From NCBI GenBank assembly GCA_023415915.1, contig JAEZIZ010000083.1, positions 62,001 through 126,000 of the forward strand: DNA of 64,000 nucleotides. The letters run 5' to 3'. The first letter of the stretch is position 1; each line of letters starts with the position of its first letter. The stretch is from Bacillota bacterium. GTDB taxonomy: Bacteria > Bacillota > Clostridia > Christensenellales > SZUA-584. Position numbers and translations under genes: made by a program. Below are positions 16,276 to 25,107 of this stretch, piece after piece. A model generated the notes under the pieces. That model was given only the letters and a program-made list of their open reading frames with translations, was not told the origin of the DNA and searched no databases.

Positions 16276-17808
16276 CTAATGCCTGAAGTGCCGTATGCCG
16301 GTAAACACCATAGATATGCCGAGCTCGTCGCAGGCCTTTATGGATTCTTCGTCCCTTATGCTGCCGCCCGGCTGTATTATCGCAGTTATGCCGTACATGG
16401 CTGCGAGCCGCACGCAGTCGTCAAACGGGAAGTACGCGTCGGACGCAAGCGCCGCTCCCGCCGCTTTTTCGCCCGCCCGTTCAAGCGCGGCCTGCGCAGC
16501 CCAAATGCGCGAAACCTGCCCCGGCCCGAGACCGAGAGACTGCTTGTCCTTCGCAACGGAAATAGCGTTAGACTTTAGGTGTTTCACAAGCTTCCACGCG
16601 AACTTTAGGTCTTCCATTTCCCGCTCCGTAGGAACGCGCTTTGTCACTACTTTAAGCTCTCCGTCGAAAAGCAACGCGTCGGGCTGCTGTATCAGCAGTC
16701 CGCCCGACGGCTTCTTTATGTCGATCGCGCTTGGATTGATTTTAGCGTTTATATCAGGCAGCTCCAAAAGCCGCAGGTTCTTCTTCGCCTTTAATACATC
16801 GAGCGCTTCCGAAGAAAACGAAGGCGCTATTATAATCTCGAGGAAAATCTTCGCCATCTCTTCCGCAGTCTTTTTATCCACTTCGGCGTTTACTGCGACA
16901 ATGCCGCCGTATATCGATACGGGGTCGGCGGAATACGCTTTCATGTAAGCGTCGTATAGGCTGTCCGCGCTGCCCACGCCGCAAGGATTGGCGTGCTTCG
17001 AGGCAACGACCGTTATTTCCTCAAATTCTCTTAAGCATTCCAGAGCCCCGTGCGTGTCGTTTATGTTGTTGAATGAAAGCTCCTTGCCCCAGAGCTGCTT
17101 TGCGGAAGCGAGCGTGCCGCTTATGCCAAGGGGCTCACGGTAAAACGCAGCGATCTGGTGCGGATTTTCGCCGTACCGCATATCCTGCAGCTTCTCATAC
17201 GTGAGCGTCAGCTTATCGGGGTATCCCCCGCCGTTGCGCCCGCGGAGGTACTGCGCTATAAGCGCGTCGTACGCGGCGGTATGCTCGAACACCTTTACGC
17301 ACAGGTCAAACTTCGTCTGCTGCGTTATGCCGCCCGCTTTAAGCTCGCCAAGCACGCGTTCGTAATCGGCGGGGTCTACTATAGACGCAACGTCCTGCCA
17401 GTTCTTCGCTGCGGCTCTTAGCATCGTCGGCCCGCCTATGTCTATGTTCTCTATCGCATCCTCCAGCGTTACGCCCGGCTTTGATATAGTCTGCTTAAAC
17501 GGGTAGAGGTTTACCGCGACGATATCTATAAGCCCCACGCCCAGCTCTTGTACCTGACGCATATGCTCGCCGTTTGAGCGCATCGCTAAAATCCCCGCGT
17601 GTATTTTGGGGTGCAGCGTTTTAACGCGCCCATCGAGGCACTCGGGGAATCCCGTTATGTCGGATACGTTGGTTACAGGAATTCCGGCGTCTTTAAGCGC
17701 CTTCTGCGTACCCCCCGTAGACAATATTTCGAAGCCCAATCCGGCAAGCCCGGACGCGAATTCGACAATGCCCGTTTTGTCGAACACGCTTAAGAATGCT
17801 CTTTTCAT
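16276..17808 (-). CDS. purH: Bifunctional AICAR formyltransferase / IMP cyclohydrolase
   Basis: 510 residues, full length. It carries out the last two steps to IMP. The N-terminal MGS-like cyclohydrolase domain starts ALLSVFDKTG-like as RAFLSVFDKTGIVEFA and includes DGRVKTLHPKIHAG; the C-terminal transformylase has SKHANPCGVG and ends with the HTGIRHF-like VFTGIRHFRH. It lies between purN (53 bases upstream) and purD. Everything needed appears present. Confidence 0.97.
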   Translation of the reverse strand: MKRAFLSVFDKTGIVEFASGLAGLGFEILSTGGTQKALKDAGIPVTNVSDITGFPECLDGRVKTLHPKIHAGILAMRSNGEHMRQVQELGVGLIDIVAVNLYPFKQTISKPGVTLEDAIENIDIGGPTMLRAAAKNWQDVASIVDPADYERVLGELKAGGITQQTKFDLCVKVFEHTAAYDALIAQYLRGRNGGGYPDKLTLTYEKLQDMRYGENPHQIAAFYREPLGISGTLASAKQLWGKELSFNNINDTHGALECLREFEEITVVASKHANPCGVGSADSLYDAYMKAYSADPVSIYGGIVAVNAEVDKKTAEEMAKIFLEIIIAPSFSSEALDVLKAKKNLRLLELPDINAKINPSAIDIKKPSGGLLIQQPDALLFDGELKVVTKRVPTEREMEDLKFAWKLVKHLKSNAISVAKDKQSLGLGPGQVSRIWAAQAALERAGEKAAGAALASDAYFPFDDCVRLAAMYGITAIIQPGGSIRDEESIKACDELGISMVFTGIRHFRH

Positions 17809-17861
17809 AATGAACCTCCATGAAATTATATAAACTTTATTTTACGCAAAATAGAAAGAGC

Positions 17862-18482
17862 TTAGGGAAGCACGCGAACTCTTCTTCCGTTAAGCTCGAG
17901 TTTTCCGTCGCACAGCAGCTTTACAGACTGTACGAGTATGTCATGCTCCGCTTCGAGCACTCTTGCCGCCAGCGTTTCGGGAGTATCTTCGTCCAACACG
18001 GGTACGCATTTCTGCATTATTATCGGGCCGGTGTCCGTTCCTTCGTCTACGAAATGTACGGTAGCGCCCGACACCTTTGCGCCGTATTCAAGCACGGCTT
18101 TGTGAACGCGCAGCCCGTAATACCCCTTGCCGCAAAAGGACGGTATCAGCGCCGGGTGAATGTTGACTATTTTATATTTGCGTACAAGTTTACTGCCGAG
18201 TATTGACATATATCCGGCGAGCACTATTGCCTGCCCGCTGAAACGCTCCACCGCTTCTGCTATTGCGGCGTCTCTTGAATCCTGGTCGGGATAATCGGCC
18301 GCTTTTATTACCGTCCAAGGTATGCCTGCCGCTTTGGCGCGCTCAATAGCGTACACTCCATCCTTGCTGGAAATCACGCCCGCGATATCGGCGTTTATCG
18401 TGCCGTCTGCGCACGCGTCTATTAACGCCTGCAGGTTAGTGCCTCCGCCCGACACCATAACCACAAGCTTTTCTATTCGCAA
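17862..18482 (-). CDS. purN: Phosphoribosylglycinamide formyltransferase
   Basis: 206 residues, normal length. It transfers a formyl group from 10-formyl-tetrahydrofolate to GAR, step 3 of purine synthesis. The start VVMVSGGGTNLQALIDAC binds the phosphate; the catalytic Asn-His-Asp set is in VNIHPALIPSF and HFVDEGTDTGPII. Its start overlaps the end of purM by 10 bases, showing translational coupling. Confidence 0.96.
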   Translation of the reverse strand: MRIEKLVVMVSGGGTNLQALIDACADGTINADIAGVISSKDGVYAIERAKAAGIPWTVIKAADYPDQDSRDAAIAEAVERFSGQAIVLAGYMSILGSKLVRKYKIVNIHPALIPSFCGKGYYGLRVHKAVLEYGAKVSGATVHFVDEGTDTGPIIMQKCVPVLDEDTPETLAARVLEAEHDILVQSVKLLCDGKLELNGRRVRVLP

Positions 18483-19483
18483 AGCTCGACACCTTCGCCT
18501 TCAACTACTCTTCCTATTATGAAAGGCGTTTCACCTGATTCGCGGGCCGCGTCCGCCACCGCGCCCGCCTTGTCGGCGTCTACCGCGATAACCATGCCTA
18601 TGCCCATGTTGAATGTGTTATACGCTTCGGTTGTCTTGAGCTTAGCGTCCGAGACTATTATATCGAATATCGGAGGTATGTCCCAGCTGCCCAGCTGTAT
18701 TTTGGCGCCCAGCCCTTTGGGCAGCATCCTCGGTATGTTTTCTATAAACCCGCCTCCGGTTATATGCGCTATGCCTTTAAGGTTATATGACTTTAACAGT
18801 TCAAGTATCGTCTTTACGTATATCCTTGTGGGAGTCAGTATCTCCTCTCCCAGCGTCTTTTTAAGCGAATGTATATACTGCCCGAGCGCTTCTTTGTCCA
18901 TCATCACTATCCTACGCACGAGCGAGAAGCCGTTGCTGTGAAGCCCCGAAGATTTAAAGCCTATAAGCACGTCGCCGCGCTTTATATCTTTGCCGGTAAT
19001 GAGCTTGTTTTTGTTTACGCTGCCCACGCAGAATCCCGCTACGTCATATTCGCCCCGGTTGTAGAAGTCGGGCATCTCGGCGGTCTCTCCGCCGATAAGC
19101 GCGCAACCTGCCTGCCTGCAGCCTTTGGCAATACCTTTAACGATATCCGCCGCGACCTCGGGTTCAAGCCTGCCCATCGCTATATAGTCAAGAAAAAACA
19201 TAGGCTTTGCGCCGTGGCATACTACGTCGTTAGCGCACATGGCAACACAGTCTATGCCAATGGTGTCGTGCTTTTGCAGCACAAACGCCGCTTTAAGCTT
19301 TGTTCCCACGCCGTCGGCGCCCGAAACGAGCACGCTGTCGCCGATGTCATACATTCCTCCGAAAGCGCCCAGCCCCTGCATTACGTTTTTGTTGAACGTG
19401 GATTCAGCGTGCTTCTTTATAAGGCGTACAGCCTCATACCCCGCTTCAATATCTACGCCCGAGCCTCTGTAAGTAATACTCAT
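18473..19483 (-). CDS. purM: Phosphoribosylformylglycinamidine cyclo-ligase
   Basis: 336 residues. It closes the imidazole ring of AIR with ATP, step 5. Typical features: TYRGSGVDIEAGYEAV, SGADGVGTKLKAAF, IGGETAEMPDFY and ITGGGFIENIPRML. It lies nine bases after purF and overlaps purN. purL/purQ/purS, which make its substrate, are not in this window. Confidence 0.97.
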   Translation of the reverse strand: MSITYRGSGVDIEAGYEAVRLIKKHAESTFNKNVMQGLGAFGGMYDIGDSVLVSGADGVGTKLKAAFVLQKHDTIGIDCVAMCANDVVCHGAKPMFFLDYIAMGRLEPEVAADIVKGIAKGCRQAGCALIGGETAEMPDFYNRGEYDVAGFCVGSVNKNKLITGKDIKRGDVLIGFKSSGLHSNGFSLVRRIVMMDKEALGQYIHSLKKTLGEEILTPTRIYVKTILELLKSYNLKGIAHITGGGFIENIPRMLPKGLGAKIQLGSWDIPPIFDIIVSDAKLKTTEAYNTFNMGIGMVIAVDADKAGAVADAARESGETPFIIGRVVEGEGVELCE

Positions 19484-19492
19484 GTCCTCTCC

Positions 19493-20950
19493 TTAATCGT
19501 CCAGCATATTTTTTTTGGCGCAGTGCAATAAATGTCCTACGTCTTCCGGGTATTTTCCGTTAAAGCAGCCCATGCAAAAATCGCACGCCGCTCCCTCTAC
19601 GGTCTTTTTAAGGTCCTCAATGCTCAAATAGCTCAGCGAGTCGGCGCCTATGAACTTCCGTATATCCTCCACCGAATGGCCTGCGCCTATAAGCTGATCG
19701 TGCGACGGCGTGTCTATGCCGAAAAAGCACGGATACTTTACCGGCGGAGAGCTTATCCTCATATGGATCTCCTTTGCCCCCGCGAGTTTGAGCATTTCCA
19801 CTATTTTTTTTGACGTCGTGCCGCGCACTATTGAATCGTCTATTAGCACGACGCGCTTTCCGCGTACGTTGCGCTTGAAGGGCGAGAGCTTTAAGCCCAC
19901 CCCTATCTCGCGCTTGCACTGAGTGGGTTGTATAAAAGTCCTGCCTACGTACCTGTTCTTTTCGAGGGCTTTTACATAAGGCAGCCCGGACTGGCTCGCA
20001 TACCCCATAGCGGCTGGCGTCGCTGAGTCGGGCACTTCCGCCACAATGTCCGCATCAACGGGATTTGTAATAGCGAGCCTCACTCCCGCAAGCTCTCTCG
20101 ATTTATGCACGGATATGCCGTCTATATCCGAATCGGGGCGCGCGAAGTACACGTATTCGAATATGCACAGCGCGGTGTTTTCAGACATTGGCCCGTGATA
20201 GGACTTAAGCCCGTTTTTGTCTATGGCTATTATCTCGCCCGGCCTTAAGTCGCGCACAAACTCGGCTCCTATCGTATCGAAAGCGCACGATTCTGAAGCA
20301 ATAACGAAGTTGCCGCCTATCTTTCCAAGTGCCAGCGGCCGTATGCCTTTTGGGCCTCTTACGCCAATTAGCTCGTCCGGCGTCATTATTACGAGTGCGT
20401 AGCTGCCCCGAAGAACCCCCATCGTAGTCTTTATAGCTTCTATTATACCATCTTTGCTGTGTTTTGCTATAAGGGTCGCGATGATCTCCGAGTCAATAGA
20501 CGTCTGGAATATAGCCCCCGAGTTTTCCAGTTCTTCGCGCAGTTGTTTCGCGTTTATCAGGTTGCCGTTGTGCGCAAGAGCGATATTTCCCTTTCTCGAG
20601 CTGATTACGAGCGGCTGCGCGTTGGCAAGCTGGCTGTCGCCCTGAGTGGAATAGCGCACATGCCCTATTGCCGCGTAAGCGCCTTCGAGCTTGCCTATCC
20701 CGTTCTTAAACACCTCGGGCACAAGCCCCATGTCCTTATGATACTCTATTCTGCCTTGCTTCGCAACGGCTATACCCGCGCTTTCCTGTCCCCTGTGCTG
20801 CAATGCGAACAGCCCGTAATATGCGGCTTCGGCGGGTTCTATGCTGCCGTCGCTGCAATATACGCCGAACACGCCGCATTCTTCATGCATGCAGTCGTCC
20901 ATAGTTTTAAGCCGTTCGTAAGGTGGTTTTAAGTTTAATTTGAGCGGCAT
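19493..20950 (-). CDS. purF: Amidophosphoribosyltransferase
   Basis: 485 residues. It starts purine synthesis by moving ammonia from glutamine to PRPP. The N-terminal nucleophile cysteine is in EECGVFGVY after a short propeptide that should be cleaved. The PRPP-binding motif is VVLIDDSIVRGTTSKK. Cysteines CDFCMGC near the end match the iron-sulfur cluster ligands of the B. subtilis type, so the enzyme is likely oxygen-sensitive. It starts three bases after purC ends. Confidence 0.97.
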   Translation of the reverse strand: MPLKLNLKPPYERLKTMDDCMHEECGVFGVYCSDGSIEPAEAAYYGLFALQHRGQESAGIAVAKQGRIEYHKDMGLVPEVFKNGIGKLEGAYAAIGHVRYSTQGDSQLANAQPLVISSRKGNIALAHNGNLINAKQLREELENSGAIFQTSIDSEIIATLIAKHSKDGIIEAIKTTMGVLRGSYALVIMTPDELIGVRGPKGIRPLALGKIGGNFVIASESCAFDTIGAEFVRDLRPGEIIAIDKNGLKSYHGPMSENTALCIFEYVYFARPDSDIDGISVHKSRELAGVRLAITNPVDADIVAEVPDSATPAAMGYASQSGLPYVKALEKNRYVGRTFIQPTQCKREIGVGLKLSPFKRNVRGKRVVLIDDSIVRGTTSKKIVEMLKLAGAKEIHMRISSPPVKYPCFFGIDTPSHDQLIGAGHSVEDIRKFIGADSLSYLSIEDLKKTVEGAACDFCMGCFNGKYPEDVGHLLHCAKKNMLDD

Positions 20951-20953
20951 TTG

Positions 20954-21661
20954 CTATTCTCCCATCAGCCTGCTGATTATCTCCCTGTAAGCCTCTTCGA
21001 CGTCGCCTAAGTCTCTGCGGAACCTGTCCTTGTCCAACTTTTTGCCGGTATTAATATCCCAGAATCTGCACGTGTCGGGCGATATCTCGTCGGCGAGCAC
21101 AATGCCGCCATTGTAGCGCCCGAACTCAAGCTTAAAGTCTATAAGCTCTATGCCGAAGCCCTTTAAGTATTCTGAGAGCACTTCGTTTGTCCTGAACGAG
21201 TATTCCTTTATCTTTTCCATCTCTTCGTCGGACGCGAGCCCGAGCGCGCGCACGTAATATGAGTTGATAAACGGGTCGCCAAGCTCGTCGTTCTTATAGC
21301 TAAGCTCGAATATAGCGCATTTAAGCTGCGTGCCTTCCTCGACGCCCATGCGCTTAGAAAAGCTTCCCGCCGCTTTGTTGCGTATGATTACCTCCACAGG
21401 CACTATCTCCACCTTTTTAACGAGCGTCTCCCTTTCGGAGAGCTGCTCAACAAAATGCGTGGGTATGCCTTTTGATTCGAGAAGTTTAAAAAAGTGGTTG
21501 GATACCTTGTTGTTTACTATGCCTTTGCCCACTATCGTTCCCTTTTTAAGTCCGTTGAAAGCGGTGGCGTCGTCCTTGTAGTCCACTATAACAAGGCCGG
21601 GGTCGTCGGTAGCGTAAACTTTTTTGGCTTTGCCTTCGTATATCTGCCCTGACTTTTTCAT
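20954..21661 (-). CDS. purC: SAICAR synthetase
   Basis: 235 residues from the ATG at 21659-21661 (KKSGQIYEGKAKKVYATDDP), preceded by AAAGGAGATAT. A longer frame extends into purE but adds a non-homologous basic stretch, so I reject it. It joins CAIR and aspartate with ATP. EVIIRNKAAGSFSKR and IDFKLEFGRYNG are typical. It lies one base after purE and before purF. Confidence 0.95.
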   Translation of the reverse strand: MKKSGQIYEGKAKKVYATDDPGLVIVDYKDDATAFNGLKKGTIVGKGIVNNKVSNHFFKLLESKGIPTHFVEQLSERETLVKKVEIVPVEVIIRNKAAGSFSKRMGVEEGTQLKCAIFELSYKNDELGDPFINSYYVRALGLASDEEMEKIKEYSFRTNEVLSEYLKGFGIELIDFKLEFGRYNGGIVLADEISPDTCRFWDINTGKKLDKDRFRRDLGDVEEAYREIISRLMGE

Positions 21662-21662
21662 G

Positions 21663-22154
21663 CTATATCGATATCTCCTTTTGAAGATTTTTATCTGCTT
21701 CCAGAACTTTATTCGCCAGCCGTTTCTTATAATCCGCAAGCTTTTGTTTAAGCTTGGGGTATTTTAGCGACAATATCTGCACGGCAAGCAGCGCGGCGTT
21801 TTCAGCGCCGTTTATAGCGACTGTGGCCACGGGTATGCCGGGAGGCATCTGAACGGTGGACAGCAGCGAATCAAGGCCGTCCATAGTCGAAGATTTTATC
21901 GGTATTCCTATAACGGGCAGCGTAGTATAAGCCGCTATTACGCCCGCGAGGTGTGCTGCTTTACCGGCGGCGGCTATTATGACTTCTATGCCGTTTTCCT
22001 CCGCATGGGACGCATATTTGTGCGCGGCGTCGGGCGTCCTGTGCGCGCTTATCACATGCGCGTCAATGTTTACGCCGAAAGCTTTGAGCGTGCCGATACA
22101 CGTTTCAAGCACGGGCAAATCGGATTTTGAACCCATCAATACAGCTGCTTTCAT
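21663..22154 (-). CDS. purE: N5-carboxyaminoimidazole ribonucleotide mutase
   Basis: 163 residues. Class I PurE features: VLMGSKSDLP, VISAHRTPDAAHKYA and IAAAGKAAHLAGV. It moves the carboxyl group from N5-CAIR to CAIR. Class I enzymes need PurK to supply N5-CAIR, yet no purK lies here. It is the first gene of the minus-strand purine operon. No purine riboswitch is visible upstream; a sigma-A-type promoter lies at 22206-22234. Confidence 0.96.
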   Translation of the reverse strand: MKAAVLMGSKSDLPVLETCIGTLKAFGVNIDAHVISAHRTPDAAHKYASHAEENGIEVIIAAAGKAAHLAGVIAAYTTLPVIGIPIKSSTMDGLDSLLSTVQMPPGIPVATVAINGAENAALLAVQILSLKYPKLKQKLADYKKRLANKVLEADKNLQKEISI

Positions 22155-22205
22155 AGATACTTCTCCAAAATTAAATATATTTAACGACGTAATGATACAA
22201 TAAAG

Positions 22206-22234
22206 AGTCTACTTAGAGAGCTTATAAGTGTCAA
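22206..22234 (-). promoter_or_regulatory. Promoter of the purE operon
   Basis: On the minus strand, TTGACA (22229-22234) and TAGACT (22206-22211) are 17 bases apart. The start point would be about 45 bases before purE. The -35 box is perfect; the -10 box matches at four of six bases. Confidence 0.55.
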
Positions 22235-22271
22235 TGAAACAAACATACTTTTTGCAGTTAAAATTAAAAAT

Positions 22272-22290
22272 CGTTCGTATTTTACAAACG
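22272..22290 (-). promoter_or_regulatory. Palindrome upstream of the purE promoter
   Basis: CGTTCGT and ACAAACG flank a five-base spacer as a near-perfect inverted repeat, about 40 bases upstream of the purE -35 box. It contains CGAAC, the core of the B. subtilis PurR box, but the spacing differs from known PurBox pairs. A regulator site is possible; the owner is unknown. Confidence 0.3.
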
Positions 22291-22684
22291 TCCTTTGTCA
22301 AACTACAGCAAATATGTGGCCGGGGATGATAAAACAGCGTTAAAAAGCCCGTGAAAAACTATCATATAACGGACTTTTTGCCAAGGGTTCCGTCGCCGAA
22401 TACGTTTATGGACGTCTGCATCACATAATTGACGAATTTTTTCTCCCATGGCGATAAAGACTTCATTTCCGCGTGCATGAGCCCGTACCGGTAAGAAATG
22501 AAAGGTACTATATTACTACGGACATCCCTAGGCACAGTCGACAGGTTCGTAATACTCAACAACAAGTGGATTGTGAGAAGCAACAGCGCCACTTACTTCA
22601 CCGGACTGCTGCTAATCGTGCTGAGCATGGCGTAGCAGCCGGGCGAAAAAGTATTGGTTGTGTAAATTTTGGGTAATAAAGAAT

Positions 22685-22743
22685 AGAGAACAGGTCTGGA
22701 GAACCGGATTTATTTACGGGTTTTCAGGCCTGTTCTCTTTTTT
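22685..22743 (+). terminator. Strong rho-independent terminator
   Basis: AGAGAACAGGTCTG and CAGGCCTGTTCTCT form a long stem with further pairing (GAACC/GGGTTTTC) toward the loop, followed by TTTTTT. It faces right but no intact plus-strand gene precedes it, so it probably belonged to a lost gene. Confidence 0.75.
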
Positions 22744-22785
22744 GCACAAAGTGATACTATTCCCGTATGCCCGTATAAAATAATT

Positions 22786-22816
22786 CCCGGAAGCAGCATA
22801 TATGAAGGCTTCCGGG
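22786..22816. terminator. Hairpin in the decayed region
   Basis: CCCGGAAGC and GCTTCCGGG form a perfect nine-base-pair stem with a 13-base loop, flanked by A/T-rich sequence on both sides. It could act as a bidirectional terminator; no intact gene lies beside it. Confidence 0.5.
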
Positions 22817-23649
22817 GATTTTACTTACTACTCCCACTCGCTCCTTGAGAGCGATACTTAAACAATTCTGTTTAGGTAATATGGCTCGTGGTATTTGTAT
22901 TGTATCAGTTATCCATATCTTTTGGACTATCTGATTTATTGTTGTCAGATTGTTGCCATAGCTTGCTATGGCCAATAACTATATGTGTTCGGTAATCAAT
23001 ATACCTGCTACTCTTGTTTTGATATACTATCATGAAAACAACCGAATTTCAATCCGTTAAATTGTTACAAGTTAAATGCTTATTGGGAGGCGTTCATAAT
23101 ACTACATTTATATCAGCAGTATATATGAGCAAATGCTTTTTAATCAGATTAACAGGGTTAACGCTGTTAATTCGATAGACAGGCACTTTTCGGCTATTCC
23201 ATATGGTGATATTACGTCAATGTAATTAGCTATATTTTCATTCATTACTGTTTCTTATGCAGTAAAAATACAATAAAAACATTTAACACAATAATAGAAA
23301 ATATGTTCGTTTACAATATTGGTATATAGTCGGTGGCCCACTTATCAATGATTCGTAACTGTATTTAATATTAGCAGTTGACATCACACGACGTGCGTTG
23401 GAACGGTAATAACCCTCGATTATTACGCAATCATTTGAAAATTGCCTTATACCATAATAAATTGATGATTATTGCGTAAGTTTCCAGCGCATACCTGAAC
23501 TTCCCCATCCACCTGTTTTAGTGATTACGAAATCTGTTCGTATAAATATAAGCAAGTATCTTCAGGGTTTACATCAAAAGGTTTGGCATCCCCAAAACTT
23601 CCGCCCTAATATCCGCCATCTGAAAAGAGAACGCTGATAAAAAATACAA

Positions 23650-23690
23650 GCGGTTCTGCCCATAAACGAACAGGCAGACCGCCTTTTTTA
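23650..23690 (+). terminator. Rho-independent terminator
   Basis: GCGGTTCTGCC and GGCAGACCGC pair with one bulged base around a 12-base loop and are followed by CTTTTTTA. It lies about 100 bases before the end of the lipoprotein gene on the other strand; its own gene is not recognisable. Confidence 0.6.
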
Positions 23691-23788
23691 GTCATCTTTA
23701 GCGGACGGTCACAATCCGGTGTCCCCAAATCACGAGGATTTTAAACCAGAATGATGGCCCGTTATATCAATATCCATTCAGATTATAA

Positions 23789-24163
23789 TTAGCCGCCTAT
23801 GCGTTCCCATGTTTCGTTATCTTCAAGACCGAAACCGCCGGGCTCAAAAACTATTTTATAGCCAAGGGGAACCGTATTATCGCTTTTTTCGTTGCGCACA
23901 AAATCAACTACGAGTTGCCAGATGGTCTTTGTTTCATGTGTCTCCTTATTTTCGTAAATTTCAAGTTTGTTTATGCTTTCAGCTTTCTGGAGTGATATTT
24001 CGTCAGCGCCAACTTCGGCAATATAGTTATTTACCGTATTCAGGTCGTCCTGACTTATTTCTTGCTTTTGGCCAAGTACGGGTTTTGCACTGCATCCCTG
24101 ACAGGCTTGCACAATAAATAAGCAAATGATAAGAAAAACAATTAAATATCTTTTTTGTATCAT
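23789..24163 (-). CDS. Small lipoprotein, paralogue of the next exported protein
   Basis: 124 residues from the ATG at 24161-24163, nine bases after GAGGTG; a GTG four codons earlier overlaps that site and is less likely. Residues 1-20 are a lipoprotein signal ending VQA before Cys21, so it should be attached to the outer face of the membrane. The rest is an unknown domain. It aligns by eye with the neighbouring exported protein: DLNTVNNYIAEVG here matches DYNAVNEYVNNLG there, and both have a Trp-Gln-hydrophobic segment followed by P-x-G-Y/F-K-hydrophobic-x-F. Function unknown. Confidence 0.75.
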   Translation of the reverse strand: MIQKRYLIVFLIICLFIVQACQGCSAKPVLGQKQEISQDDLNTVNNYIAEVGADEISLQKAESINKLEIYENKETHETKTIWQLVVDFVRNEKSDNTVPLGYKIVFEPGGFGLEDNETWERIGG

Positions 24164-24233
24164 TATACTTCTCACCTCATTTAATTAATTATTACCACCA
24201 CCAAAAGTACTCTAGCATAATAGGGTTTCAATA

Positions 24234-24924
24234 TCAATTCTGCCTCATAAGGGCTCCATATAACGATGCTCCGTAAGGATCATTACAGAGAATATACATT
24301 GACCAAGTTCCAGCAACGGGGTCTATGCAGCAATCACCGCTTTTAGTTTTTGTTGTACCCCTGACCCCGTCATAATAAGTCTTTCCTATTGAAACACCAT
24401 TTTCGGGGCACGAAATATGTACTCCGGTTGCATAATCTGTATTATAGCGTGCAATCCAATATATATCTCCCTGCATTGCACTTAATTTAAGTTTACTACA
24501 AATATATAAATGAGAATATACAGGTGAATATGATTTACTAACAAGTGTATATGTTGTCATAGGAATTATAGAATCATTTATTATTGTTTTATTTCTCGTC
24601 TCTCCCAAGTTTGAAATCTCAACTGAGTCTTCATTAAATATTACTTTAAATCCATCAGGTAGTGAATTCAATGTAATATAATTTACAATCACTTGCCAGT
24701 CAGAGAGAGACTTATTAACGGTAAAACTATTCTTTAATAAATCAACTGCGTCAACCGGAAGATCAGAATAGCCGAGGTTATTTACATACTCATTTACAGC
24801 ATTGTAATCATTGGATTGGTTATTTGTAACATCCTTTGATGATGCCAGCACAGATGTTGAAAACATCATTAAAAATATGACAGAAATAACTGCAACTATT
24901 ACTACTTTTTTTTATATTATTCAT
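24234..24924 (-). CDS. Exported protein with a frameshift inside its signal peptide
   Basis: 211 residues from an internal ATG (MMFSTSVLASSKD), but the true start should be ATG 24922-24924, which has an excellent ribosome binding site (GGAGGTATAAA). From there the frame reads MNNIKK and then an eight-A run (24906-24913 on the plus strand as T8) moves it out of frame. With seven or ten A's it would read a perfect signal peptide: MNNIKK, then VVIVAVISVIFLMMFSTSVLA. The mature part has the same domain as the lipoprotein downstream, plus about 110 residues rich in Cys and Tyr (residues about 100-205). Either the run is a sequencing error, a mutation, or a slippery on-off switch. Confidence 0.7.
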
Positions 24925-25107
24925 TTTATACCTCCAGTATCAATTATTGTTTTTTAATATTAGCATAATAGACATTGGCTGTCAATCATATTTTTCTATT
25001 ATTATCATTTTACACCAATAGGAATACTGTAAAAAACATTAGTAAAACACCACGAATAGTCGCGGCGTTTATATGTATTATATGTATTATTTATATAATC
25101 TGTATTA

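Larger units (their letters stand above)
22291..23788. other. AT-rich gene-free region with decayed coding traces
   Basis: About 1.5 kb without an intact gene. Several frames read like pieces of proteins but are short or broken: minus 22362-22592; plus 22498-22635, a 45-residue frame ending in a short hydrophobic stretch (YFTGLLLIVLSMA); plus about 23115-23225, read as EQMLFNQINRVNAVNSIDRH and then stopped; and minus about 23480-23610, where DAKPFDVNPEDTCLYLYEQ and GGWGSSGMRWKLTQ lie in two different frames. Three hairpins interrupt it. It looks like a graveyard of degraded genes between the purine operon and the exported-protein pair. Confidence 0.55.

Noticed and set aside
22155..22330. Possible purine riboswitch before purE, and another before guaB
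   Set aside because: Neither leader contains the conserved purine riboswitch loops.
22362..22592. Minus-strand frame of 76 residues
   Set aside because: TTG start with no ribosome binding site and no recognised domain; a plus-strand frame in the same place is equally plausible.
22757..22975. Minus-strand frame of 72 residues
   Set aside because: It reads straight through a perfect hairpin and has no ribosome binding site.
23560..23640. A minus-strand piece, MADIRAEVLGMP, like the end of a sugar kinase
   Set aside because: The similarity is a dozen residues and the frame stops at once; too short to call a kinase remnant.
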